Shown: piece after piece, positions 51,759-58,382 of the stretch
Position numbering within the stretch: the stretch's first letter is position 1
Layout: every line of letters begins with the position of its first letter
Assembly (NCBI GenBank): GCA_964448135.1
Contig: CAYUVH010000007.1
Location: forward strand, 248,001 to 312,000
DNA from: CAYUVH01 sp964448135
Lineage (GTDB): Bacteria > Verrucomicrobiota > Verrucomicrobiia > Limisphaerales > UBA8199
Length of the DNA: 64,000 nt
Reading direction: 5' to 3'
Program-made: the position numbers and the translations under genes
Notes under the pieces: model-generated
What the model was told of the DNA's origin: nothing
Seen by the model: only the letters and a program-made list of their open reading frames with translations
Database searches by the model: none

Positions 51759-53057
51759 TCACTTCGCCTCGACCGGCCCCGCCACCTTCGCCGGCGCCGC
51801 GTTCGTTTTCCCGTTCGCCTTTGCCTCCGGCAACTTCACCTTCGACTTCGCCTGTAGCTTATACTGCCCGTCCACCACCACGCGGTCGCCCGGACTCAGT
51901 CCCTCATCAATCAGCGCCTGCCCCTGTTCGATTTGCGCCACCTTCAGCGGCCGGACCTGCGCCGTGAGATTCGTCCCGTCGGACGCGATTACAAAAGCGA
52001 ATGCGCCATTCGGCCCGCGCTGCACCACCGAAGCCGGCACCACCGTCCCCCCCTTGCGCACTTCCACGAGCAACCGCGCGTTCACAAACTGCCCCGGCCA
52101 CAACTTCAAATCCTCGTTCGGAAAAATCGCCTTCAGCCGGATCGTGCCCGTCGTCGTGTCAATCTGGTTGTCCACCACCGACAGCTTTCCCTCGCCCAAC
52201 GTCGTCCGATTGTCCCGGTCCATCGCCAGCACCGTCAGCTCATTCGACGTCGACTGCCGCGACTGGATCTGCGCCAGCGATTGTTCCGGCAGCGTGAACA
52301 CCACCGCGATCGGATGCAACTGCGTCAGCACCACGATCCCGTTGGAATCATTCGCGTGCACGATGTTCCCCTCGTCCACCAGCCGCAAACCCGCCCGCGC
52401 ATCCATGGACGCCGTGATGCTCGTGTAAGCCAGTTGCGTCTGCGCGTTGTCTACCGCCGCCTGGTCTGCCTGCACCGTCGCCACCATCTGCTCCACCAAC
52501 GCCTTCTGCGTATCGTAATCCTGTTGCGACAGAATCTTGTCCGACAGCAGTTGTTTGTCCCGATCCAGCGTCACACGCGCCACGTTCAACTGCGCGACAT
52601 CCTGCGCTTTCTTCGCCACGCTCTGGGCCAGTTGCGCCTTGAATGGCGCCGGATCAATCTGCGCCAGCAAATCCCCCGCCTTCACATCCTGTCCCTCCGT
52701 GAACGCAATCTTCTGCACCTGCCCGTCCACGCGCGAGCGTACCGTCACCGTGTTGAACGCCTGCACCGTCCCCAGCCCATCGAGGTAAATCGGCACATCC
52801 TTCTTCTCCGCCACACCGGGAATAATCGGCACCGGCGGCTGCGACATTCCCGCCCCGCCCTTCGCCGCCGCCCCACCGGCCGGCTGATCTTTCGCATTCC
52901 GGCGCTTGGCAAACGCCCAGCCCCCGCCCAGCAAGAGCAGCACGATCACGACACAAATCGTGATCTTCAACCCGCGCGAAGAGCCCTCCGGCGGTCCTTC
53001 CAATGGATTTGGACCCGGTGAAGACGATGCCCCCGCTGCTGGTTTTTCATTAATCAT
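51759..53057 (-). CDS. RND periplasmic adaptor (membrane fusion protein, MdtA-like)
   Basis: A 432-residue membrane fusion protein. It has an N-terminal transmembrane helix (about 31-47) and a Gly/Ala linker. A barrel-sandwich lipoyl segment surrounds KAGDLLAQIDPAPFKAQL, followed by an alpha-hairpin (KKAQDVAQLNVARVTLDRD, QQDYDTQKALVEQMV), beta-barrel and membrane-proximal domains (LSVVDNQIDTTTGTIRL, LKLWPGQFVNARLLV). The order matches MdtA/AcrA. It leads the two-gene unit with the RND permease. Its start is at 53057, with a perfect inverted repeat (53283-53304) in the intergenic gap upstream. Confidence 0.93.
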   Translation of the reverse strand: MINEKPAAGASSSPGPNPLEGPPEGSSRGLKITICVVIVLLLLGGGWAFAKRRNAKDQPAGGAAAKGGAGMSQPPVPIIPGVAEKKDVPIYLDGLGTVQAFNTVTVRSRVDGQVQKIAFTEGQDVKAGDLLAQIDPAPFKAQLAQSVAKKAQDVAQLNVARVTLDRDKQLLSDKILSQQDYDTQKALVEQMVATVQADQAAVDNAQTQLAYTSITASMDARAGLRLVDEGNIVHANDSNGIVVLTQLHPIAVVFTLPEQSLAQIQSRQSTSNELTVLAMDRDNRTTLGEGKLSVVDNQIDTTTGTIRLKAIFPNEDLKLWPGQFVNARLLVEVRKGGTVVPASVVQRGPNGAFAFVIASDGTNLTAQVRPLKVAQIEQGQALIDEGLSPGDRVVVDGQYKLQAKSKVKLPEAKANGKTNAAPAKVAGPVEAK

Positions 53058-53090
53058 GCACTACTGCCTTCCAACGCCGTAGACAAACAC

Positions 53091-53110
53091 GCCGGGTCAC
53101 TGGACCCGGC
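53091..53110. repeat. 8-bp inverted repeat upstream of the RND adaptor
   Basis: GCCGGGTC and GACCCGGC pair perfectly around ACTG, 34-53 nt upstream of the adaptor start. It could be a leader hairpin or operator half-sites; no T-run follows. Confidence 0.6.
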
Positions 53111-53282
53111 CCGACACTGCCACCGCCGCGGGCGCCTTTCACTCATCGCGCACCGGAGATGGAACACTACATCCACAATTATGAGACGTGGAAGAAATCC
53201 GGCAATTCATTTGTTGTCACCGCTTTTTGCGCTGAAGCTGTCGCCCAAAAAGCAGCACGATGTGCCAGGTGAAATTATCTCA

Positions 53283-53304
53283 ATTTAAACACTCGTTTAA
53301 ATTA
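53283..53304. promoter_or_regulatory. Operator-like palindrome between RND adaptor and DUF2007 gene
   Basis: AATTTAAAC and GTTTAAATT are perfect 9-bp inverted repeats with the 4-nt spacer ACTC, in an AT-rich patch inside a GC-rich genome. It is 42 nt upstream of the DUF2007 start (53346) and 226 nt upstream of the divergent adaptor gene. Geometry is that of a TetR-type dimer site; no regulator gene is nearby. Confidence 0.5.
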
Positions 53305-53345
53305 ATCCGCTTGTCCAGCCCGCAATTCTCCGGCACAACAAAACC

Positions 53346-53555
53346 GTGAAGCAACTTTACGCCGGCCCGGTGGTGAATACCGAAATGCTGATCGCCATGC
53401 TCGACAAACACGGCATCACCGCCACCCAGGAGTTCGAGGACCCTTCCCTCCCCGACGACGGCGATCTCAACCGCCTCGCAAAAGTGCTCGTTCCCGAAGC
53501 CGACTACGACCGCGCCCACCGCCTCTTCTTCACCGAACGCGAAGACGAACTCTAA
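53346..53555 (+). CDS. DUF2007 small protein (69 aa)
   Basis: A 69-residue protein starting at GTG 53346: MKQLYAGPVVNTEMLIAMLD, then KHGITATQEFEDPSLPDDGD and LVPEADYDRAHRLFFTERED. The pattern (short beta strand, helix with NTEMLIAMLDKHGI, second strand, helix ending with acidic residues) fits DUF2007, the putative signal-transducing family. No membrane segment. It is alone between divergent and convergent neighbours; function unknown. Confidence 0.75.
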   Translation: MKQLYAGPVVNTEMLIAMLDKHGITATQEFEDPSLPDDGDLNRLAKVLVPEADYDRAHRLFFTEREDEL

Positions 53556-53721
53556 TCCCTTCCCTCCTAATCCTACTCCTAATCTCCGCCCCTACGGTTC
53601 TTCACGCCCCGCAGCAACCACGCGTCACCACGCAAAGCGCCGCCAGCAAAGCCCACCCAAATCCGCTTGGTAGCGTGACCGCTTTCATATAAACATCATG
53701 CTGTCACGGCTCCTCCCACCC

Positions 53722-53773
53722 GCATTCGTCATTCGTATTTCTTTCGTAATTCGACATTCGAGCTTCGTCATTT
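53722..53773 (+). repeat. Family B repeat at the stop of the TIGR01777 gene
   Basis: CGCATTCGTCATTCG and TTCGACATTCGAGCTTCGTCA end exactly in TCA, which is the TGA stop of the minus-strand gene at 53770-53768. Confidence 0.85.
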
Positions 53774-54715
53774 CCCCAGAATCTCCTCCAACGCCCCCCT
53801 CAATCCCGGAAACCGAAACTCAAACCCCATCTCCATCGCCCGCCTCGGCGCGCACCTCCGCCCCGTCAGCGCCAGGTCCCCCTCTGTCCCCATGAACCAC
53901 GCTCCCACCCGCACCGCCCACGCCGGCGCTGGCGGACTCCACGGCCTATTCACCGCCCGCCGCAATTCGCGCATAAATTCCTGGTTCGTCACGGGCTCCG
54001 GCCCCGTCGCATTGAACGGTCCTTCCCAATCCCCCCGCTCAATCGCCTCCACAAACATCCGGCTCATGTCATCGAGGTGAATCCAGCTAATATATTGCCT
54101 GCCGCTCCCCGTTGTTCCTCCCAGCCCCAGCCGCGCCAATTTCGCCAGCACCTTTAACGCGCCGCCGTCCCGCCCCAGCACAAATCCAATCCGCAAAGCC
54201 ACCTTTCTCGTCCCCGGCGTTTGCTCCTCCGCCAGTGCTTTCTCCCACGCAATTGTCACCTCCGCCGGGAATCCCGTGCCCGACGGCGAATCCTCCTCGC
54301 ACCACTGGTCCGCCAGGTCTCCATAAATCGCCAGCGTCGAAGCCTGCACCCATGCCTCCGGCGGCCGCGCGCATTTCCTGATTGCCGCCCCAATCACTTT
54401 CACCGAATCCACCCGCGAATCCACAATCTCCCGCCGATTCTGCGGCGTATGCCGGCAATTCACGCTTCGCCCCGCCAAATTCACCACCGCCCGCGCGCCA
54501 TCCAGCAATCCCGCCCACGCCCCCACCGTCCGCCCATCCCATTCCACTTCCCGGTAGGAGCCGAGGTCACGAGTCTCATTCTTCCCGGTCTCGCCACCCG
54601 CACCCGGCCTCCGCGTCAACACCACCACCTCACACCCCTTCGCCAAAAGCACCCGCGCCAAGTCCTGCCCCAGGAATCCACTCCCTCCCGCTAAAATCAT
54701 CCGTTCACCCTTCAT
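53768..54715 (-). CDS. TIGR01777-family epimerase (NAD-dependent, SulA-like)
   Basis: A Rossmann-fold protein (315 residues from ATG 54715). The dinucleotide loop ILAGGSGFLGQ is followed by NLAGRSVNCRHTPQNRREIVDSRV, typical of TIGR01777, and the C-terminal motif RCAPRRAMEMGFEFRFPGL. The family is often annotated as a cell-division-inhibitor SulA-like or epimerase protein. Alternative ATGs are at 54727 and 54700; the third follows an AAGGGTGA ribosome binding site. It is the last gene in a five-gene minus-strand run. Confidence 0.85.
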   Translation of the reverse strand: MKGERMILAGGSGFLGQDLARVLLAKGCEVVVLTRRPGAGGETGKNETRDLGSYREVEWDGRTVGAWAGLLDGARAVVNLAGRSVNCRHTPQNRREIVDSRVDSVKVIGAAIRKCARPPEAWVQASTLAIYGDLADQWCEEDSPSGTGFPAEVTIAWEKALAEEQTPGTRKVALRIGFVLGRDGGALKVLAKLARLGLGGTTGSGRQYISWIHLDDMSRMFVEAIERGDWEGPFNATGPEPVTNQEFMRELRRAVNRPWSPPAPAWAVRVGAWFMGTEGDLALTGRRCAPRRAMEMGFEFRFPGLRGALEEILGK

Positions 54716-54738
54716 AAGATTTTGCATCCACTTCGGGC

Positions 54739-54788
54739 TTTGTCATTCGGATTTCTTTCGTCATTCGTCATTCGAGCTTCGTCATTTT
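54739..54788 (+). repeat. Family B repeat at the stop of the DUF2071 gene
   Basis: TGTCATTCGGATTTCTTTCG, then TCATTCGTCATTCGAGCTTC and GTCA, whose TCA is the TGA stop of the minus-strand gene at 54784-54782. Confidence 0.85.
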
Positions 54789-55606
54789 CTCACAACTCTC
54801 GCCCGCCCCATTTCTACGCCCCTAAACCCCGGCGAAACCTGCGCCCCCGCAAACCGCGCCTGTTCAAACCATGGAAACTTCCCCGTCACCAAACTGCAAT
54901 CCTCCACTTCCGCCTCCGCCGCCTGCCATTCCCATTCCGGATGCCAGATCCGAAACACCCACACCCGCCCCTTTTGCTCAAACCACCCACTATACCTCTC
55001 CATCAAAAACTCCTCCCGTCCCACTGGTCCCTCCGGTCGCACTCGTCCCATCCCCTTTTTTGTCCCAAACCTCCCGCTGTACTTAAAAGCCCCCTTCCCG
55101 TTCACCTCCCCCTCAAACACGCCCGCCTCAAAATCATGCTCATACTTCGCCACCCCCGCGCTGCATGGCAACCGAAACAATCCGCTGCTCAAAACCCCGA
55201 TCCCTGCGCGCACCACCATCGGCGGTGGTTTCCCCTCGCCCGAAAGCCACCCATGCAAAAACAGCGCTCCCCGTTCCTCCCCCTGCCGCGCATAAGTCCG
55301 AAAATTCAAAAACCTCCGGCACCCCACCCATTCAAACAACGATCCCACCCCCAATCTTCCGCACCCCCGAAAATTCCGCATCGAAACCGCCACCAAACTC
55401 ACCCATGCCTTGCCCTCCCACAACTCCAACTCCAGCGGCTCCGGCACCAGCGGCCGCAAAACCTCCGGCGGCACCGTAAAATGCAACATCACCACCCGCT
55501 CCCAATCCGCGACCACAAACGGATCCCCCTTCGTCGCGTCCAACCGCCTCCGCGCCAATTCCACTTCCGATCCTGCCATCATCGTTGTCAGCACCTTACC
55601 ACTCAT
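54782..55606 (-). CDS. DUF2071 (YqjF-like) protein
   Basis: A 274-residue soluble protein. It contains VVMLHFTVPPEVLRPLVPEP (about 38-57), ELWEGKAWVSLVAVSMRNFR (about 61-80) and WVGCRRFLNFRTYAR (about 92-106), the DUF2071 signature, with the EHDFEAGVFEGEVNGKGAF region further on. Acetoacetate-decarboxylase-like folds are proposed for this family. The molecular function is not known. It is separated from its same-strand neighbours by family B repeats on one side and a repeat patch (55607-55771) on the other. Confidence 0.85.
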   Translation of the reverse strand: MSGKVLTTMMAGSEVELARRRLDATKGDPFVVADWERVVMLHFTVPPEVLRPLVPEPLELELWEGKAWVSLVAVSMRNFRGCGRLGVGSLFEWVGCRRFLNFRTYARQGEERGALFLHGWLSGEGKPPPMVVRAGIGVLSSGLFRLPCSAGVAKYEHDFEAGVFEGEVNGKGAFKYSGRFGTKKGMGRVRPEGPVGREEFLMERYSGWFEQKGRVWVFRIWHPEWEWQAAEAEVEDCSLVTGKFPWFEQARFAGAQVSPGFRGVEMGRARVVRK

Positions 55607-55631
55607 AGCACTACCCGCGACCCGCTCATCC

Positions 55632-55680
55632 TTTTGGGATGAACTTTGGAGCTTGGAGCTTATCTGGACCTTGGTTCTTC
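55632..55680 (+). repeat. Family A repeat between minus-strand genes
   Basis: TTTGGAGCTTGGAGCTTATC and CTGGACCTTGGTTCTTC lie in the gap upstream of the DUF2071 gene, immediately before a family B copy. Confidence 0.8.
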
Positions 55681-55711
55681 TCTGTCTGGTACACGCTCAT
55701 GGAGAACTCCC

Positions 55712-55774
55712 CCGTCATTCGTGCTTCGGGTTTCGGGTTTCTTTCGTCATTCGACATTCGTGCTTCGTCATTCA
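55712..55774 (+). repeat. Family B repeat at the stop of the small membrane protein gene
   Basis: GTCATTCGTGCTTCGGG, CTTTCGTCATTCGACATTCG and TGCTTCGTCATTCA; the TCA at 55772-55774 is the TGA stop of the minus-strand gene. Confidence 0.85.
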
Positions 55775-56179
55775 AATCGCTGCCATAAAATACACCACCG
55801 CAAACCCGCCATACATCACCAGCAGTATAACATGCACCACCGTCCTCCCCACCTGCCCCCGCCAATGACTGCTGCTATAATACGTCACCTGCAGCACCGT
55901 CCGCACCGCCCAGAAAAACCCGATCGCCGCCGCCAGCCACGCCGCGAGCGGGCTCGCGGTCGTGGCCATCTCCCCGGCGAACCGCCAGGTCACGGCGGCA
56001 AAAATCGTGAGCGTGATCGAAATGAACCAGGCATGAACATGAAACACCTCCTTCATCAGCAACGGCACCCGCTCCAATTCCTCTTCCCACTCCAACAGCG
56101 ACACCAATCTCAAATTCAGCAACGCAATCCCCATCTGCGCCGCCGCCACCACCATCAACGCAATCTGTAACCGATTCAC
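55772..56179 (-). CDS. Small integral membrane protein 2 (135 aa)
   Basis: A GTG at 56179 opens a 135-residue protein with four hydrophobic segments (about 4-22, 47-68, 76-95, 112-133) and a charged loop SLLEWEEELERVP between the first two. The HVHAWFISIT stretch with a His pair lies in the second helix. No family recognised. The GTG overlaps the TGA of the preceding gene (GTGA), so the two are translationally coupled. The longer open frame beginning at 56581 is the antisense-like upstream part of the neighbouring gene. Confidence 0.72.
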   Translation of the reverse strand: MNRLQIALMVVAAAQMGIALLNLRLVSLLEWEEELERVPLLMKEVFHVHAWFISITLTIFAAVTWRFAGEMATTASPLAAWLAAAIGFFWAVRTVLQVTYYSSSHWRGQVGRTVVHVILLVMYGGFAVVYFMAAI

Positions 56180-56601
56180 AGCCGCCCTCCCTTCCACGCC
56201 GCAAACGCGTAAACCGCCAGCAGATAGATGAACACCACATTGATCGCCCGATAACCGCTCCGGTAAAACCAGTTCGTCAGATACGGCCGCACATCGAACA
56301 CAAACGCCGCCGCGATCAGCCGCAGCAACCAAAACGCCGTCAGCAGCACGCACAACCCCCGCGCCACCGGCTCCCCCGCGGCCATCGCGTGCGCAAAAAT
56401 AAACGTCAGGCTGCCAAACCCCACCAGCATCAGCCCGATGAACGCGATATAAACGAAGAACAAACTCCGTAGAAACGGCGGCAGCGTCCCCAAGTGGCTC
56501 GTGAGCTTCACCGCCCTCGGCATCGAAGCCCCCGCCCAAATCAGTCCGAGATGAAGCACCGCTGCAACCTGGAGCAACCATGTCAGTGTTTGTGTATTCA
56601 T
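56176..56601 (-). CDS. Small integral membrane protein 1 (141 aa)
   Basis: From ATG 56601 a 141-residue protein beginning MNTQTLTWLLQVAAVLHLGL, with four hydrophobic segments and VFDVRPYLTNWFYRSGYRAI in the last loop. It starts 7 nt after the stop of the acyltransferase-like gene and ends overlapped with membrane protein 2, so all three are one unit. No family recognised; pairs of small membrane proteins next to an O-acyltransferase suggest an accessory or membrane-complex role. Confidence 0.75.
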   Translation of the reverse strand: MNTQTLTWLLQVAAVLHLGLIWAGASMPRAVKLTSHLGTLPPFLRSLFFVYIAFIGLMLVGFGSLTFIFAHAMAAGEPVARGLCVLLTAFWLLRLIAAAFVFDVRPYLTNWFYRSGYRAINVVFIYLLAVYAFAAWKGGRL

Positions 56602-56608
56602 AAAATCC

Positions 56609-57667
56609 TCAAATCCCGCCGAACGCCCGTAACATCGGCAAAACGACATTCCGCACGAAGACCGGCGGAAACAGCCAGAACGCCGGCCCCGCCGTCATCC
56701 CAATCGCAAAAATCCTTCCCCGCCATCCCCGCCCCAGCCCCAACGCTTTTCCCCCACCACTCCGCTCCAAACAAACCCCCGCTCCCTGCGCCAGGAAGTA
56801 CGCCGTCGGCAATCCATACCCGCCCCGCGCCGGCACCGTGATGACCGCCTCATGAATCAGTCCCGAAATCAGAAACACCCCCATCGTCGCCGCTATGCTT
56901 CCCCACTTCCTTGCCAGCGGCCGAAACGCCAGCCGGAATACCAGCTCATTGAACGCGCTGTTCCACCGCTTCCCCCAAAACTCCGCCAACGAAACACTCG
57001 CCGCCGGATTCTGCATCACCCGCTTCACCCGCACCCCCGCCGCGTTCCACCCCAGCGCCAGCAAATCAAACAAACCAAAGTGCAGAAACACCACCACTCC
57101 GACCATCCCCAGCCAACCCACCGCCAGCCTCCGTTCACCCCCGCTTGCCCTCACCGCCACCCAAACCATCCCCACCCCCAAAATCATCCTCGCCACCGCC
57201 CACCCCCATTCCCTGGCCCTGGCCCCTCTCCGCTCCCGCCTCCCCAAAAACGGCCGCGACTCCATGCCCGGCCACGCAAATAAATAACCGGGCATCGCCA
57301 GCCATCTGCTTTGCAACCGCTGTCCCGAACTCCCGTTTCGAATTCCCGCCTTCTTTGAATTCCCAAATTTCAAATTTGAAATTATGTCCCCACCTCCTTC
57401 GCTCCCTCCCGCTTTACGCCACATCACCCACTTGCACCCCAAAAAAACCGCCCCCGCCATCGCCCACATAAAAACCCAATCCGCCACCCGCCCCCGCATC
57501 CCAACCGCGCCCGCCACCAGCCCAATCATCGGTCCCCACGCCACAAAAAAGCCCCACCTTATCCAACTCGCGCCACCCGCCCCCAGCGTCTTCCCCTCCT
57601 GGCACTCATGCTCACTCATGTCACCCGCCACTCCCACTCTCCCCACCTGTCGCACCCCGGTCGTCAT
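56609..57667 (-). CDS. Wax-synthase/MBOAT-like membrane acyltransferase
   Basis: A 352-residue polytopic protein. The core has FWGKRWNSAFNELVFRLAF (about 230-248) and the conserved His in MGVFLISGLIHEAVITVP (about 263-280), as in plant-type wax synthase-like O-acyltransferases (PF13813) and related MBOAT enzymes. Acyl donor and acceptor are unknown. A more likely start is ATG 57619, after a GGAG-type ribosome binding site, with the 34-nt palindrome upstream. Around residues 93-119 (IISNLKFGNSKKAGIRN) the frame runs through repeat-like sequence, suggesting an insertion into a loop. Confidence 0.72.
   Translation of the reverse strand: MTTGVRQVGRVGVAGDMSEHECQEGKTLGAGGASWIRWGFFVAWGPMIGLVAGAVGMRGRVADWVFMWAMAGAVFLGCKWVMWRKAGGSEGGGDIISNLKFGNSKKAGIRNGSSGQRLQSRWLAMPGYLFAWPGMESRPFLGRRERRGARAREWGWAVARMILGVGMVWVAVRASGGERRLAVGWLGMVGVVVFLHFGLFDLLALGWNAAGVRVKRVMQNPAASVSLAEFWGKRWNSAFNELVFRLAFRPLARKWGSIAATMGVFLISGLIHEAVITVPARGGYGLPTAYFLAQGAGVCLERSGGGKALGLGRGWRGRIFAIGMTAGPAFWLFPPVFVRNVVLPMLRAFGGI
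57365..57384. repeat. Family F AT-rich repeat inside the acyltransferase-like gene
   Basis: AAATTTCAAATTTGAAATTA, close to the repeat at 32619-32650, lies in the coding frame of the acyltransferase-like protein between two transmembrane parts. Confidence 0.6.
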
Positions 57668-57668
57668 A

Positions 57669-57702
57669 TTCTGTTATTTCTGTCTATACAGAAATTACAG
57701 AA
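57669..57702. promoter_or_regulatory. 34-nt palindrome upstream of the acyltransferase-like operon
   Basis: TTCTGTTATTTCTGT (57669-57683) and ACAGAAATTACAGAA (57688-57702) are 15-nt inverted repeats with one mismatch and a 4-nt loop (CTAT). It adjoins the 57667 start codon and is AT-rich in a GC-rich genome. Operator or translational hairpin are both possible. Confidence 0.6.
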
Positions 57703-57928
57703 TAAATGATTTAATGCAAGTGTTTTTTTTGAATCAACCACCGGAACCGTGAATTCATCCGACCGGCCACGCTGAATCATTTTTGGCGAATCCGAAAGCC
57801 TCGCATCCAAGCCGGAAAGATTGCGTTGGAAAAACGCGCGCGCGAAAATGCCACTGTGGCAGCCGAGCTCTTCAATCGCGTGCGCTTGGTGGGCAAAGGA
57901 TACGCGCACGCAAGCACGAAGCCCGGGC

Positions 57929-57978
57929 AACGTCCGCCAGGTTTTGGACTGCGGCAGTCCTCTGCCGCTTTTCGTTCA
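57929..57978. repeat. 50-nt dispersed repeat, second copy
   Basis: Identical to 48444-48493 except one base in the hairpin loop (GCGGCAG-TCCT-CTGCCGC, followed by TTTTCGTTCA). Confidence 0.9.
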
Positions 57979-58034
57979 AACTCCTCACGCGCATCGGGTT
58001 ACCCCACGGACCTAAACCCTGTATCTTGGAAGTT

Positions 58035-58180
58035 AACGAGGCCCGTTTTTGCCAGCCACCCGATGCGGACAATCGCCACCAAATGGCGCCTCCTTTCTAG
58101 CGTGTCCACACGCTCTCCCTCTCCCTTCTTGTCGCGTCCCGCTCAGCGGGGCGGATGGGAGAGGGCTGGGGTGAGGGGGA
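58035..58180. repeat. Composite repeat, second copy, with nested hairpin
   Basis: AACGAGGCCCG... CACCCGATGCGG... CGCCACCAAA as at 44926-45075, then CCCTCTCCC (58117) pairing with GGGAGAGGG (58157-58165), with CCCGCT-C-AGCGGG nested between the arms. Confidence 0.8.
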
Positions 58181-58250
58181 CTTTGCCTGCCAACTGAATC
58201 GTTCCGGCTAAGGTTGGAACTCCGCGTTACCCGGTTCGTTAAGCGAGCAT

Positions 58251-58305
58251 TGGTCCTCGGTCCTTGGTGCTTCTCTGGTGCTTGGTCCTTGGTTCTTGGT
58301 CCTTT
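58251..58305 (+). repeat. Family A repeat upstream of the NCS1 gene
   Basis: TTGGTCCTCGGTCCTTGGTGC, CTGGTGCTTGGTCCTTGG and TTCTTGG units lie just before the NCS1 start, and would give a false N-terminal extension if translated. Confidence 0.8.
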
Positions 58306-58382
58306 TATTCGGAGCGCTTCCCCTTCCCGTTTTCTCCTTTCCGCCTCCCGCTTTCTCCCCTTTACTCTTCCGGATCACCGGA

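Larger units (their letters stand above)
57704..58382. other. Intergenic repeat island
   Basis: 679 nt upstream of the NCS1 gene. About 57704-57925 holds no clear gene (a frame IQAGKIALEKRARENATVAA may be a gene remnant). It is followed by the 50-nt repeat (57929-57978), the composite repeat (58035-58180), family A (58251-58305) and pyrimidine-rich sequence up to the NCS1 start. Confidence 0.6.

Noticed and set aside
53280..53519. 79-codon minus-strand frame opposite the DUF2007 gene
   Set aside because: It is the antisense shadow of a real gene with a DUF2007 pattern on the plus strand.
44041..55774. CRISPR-like interpretation of the CATTCGTCATTCG repeats
   Set aside because: The units are short, imperfect and adjacent without spacers, and no cas genes are present.
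57826..58197. 123-codon frame in the repeat island
   Set aside because: It crosses the 50-nt repeat and the composite repeat, so most of it is translated repeat. Only the first part could be a gene remnant.
58278..58382. 35-codon extension of the NCS1 permease
   Set aside because: It is translated family A repeat plus pyrimidine-rich spacer. The family-like sequence starts at ATG 58383.
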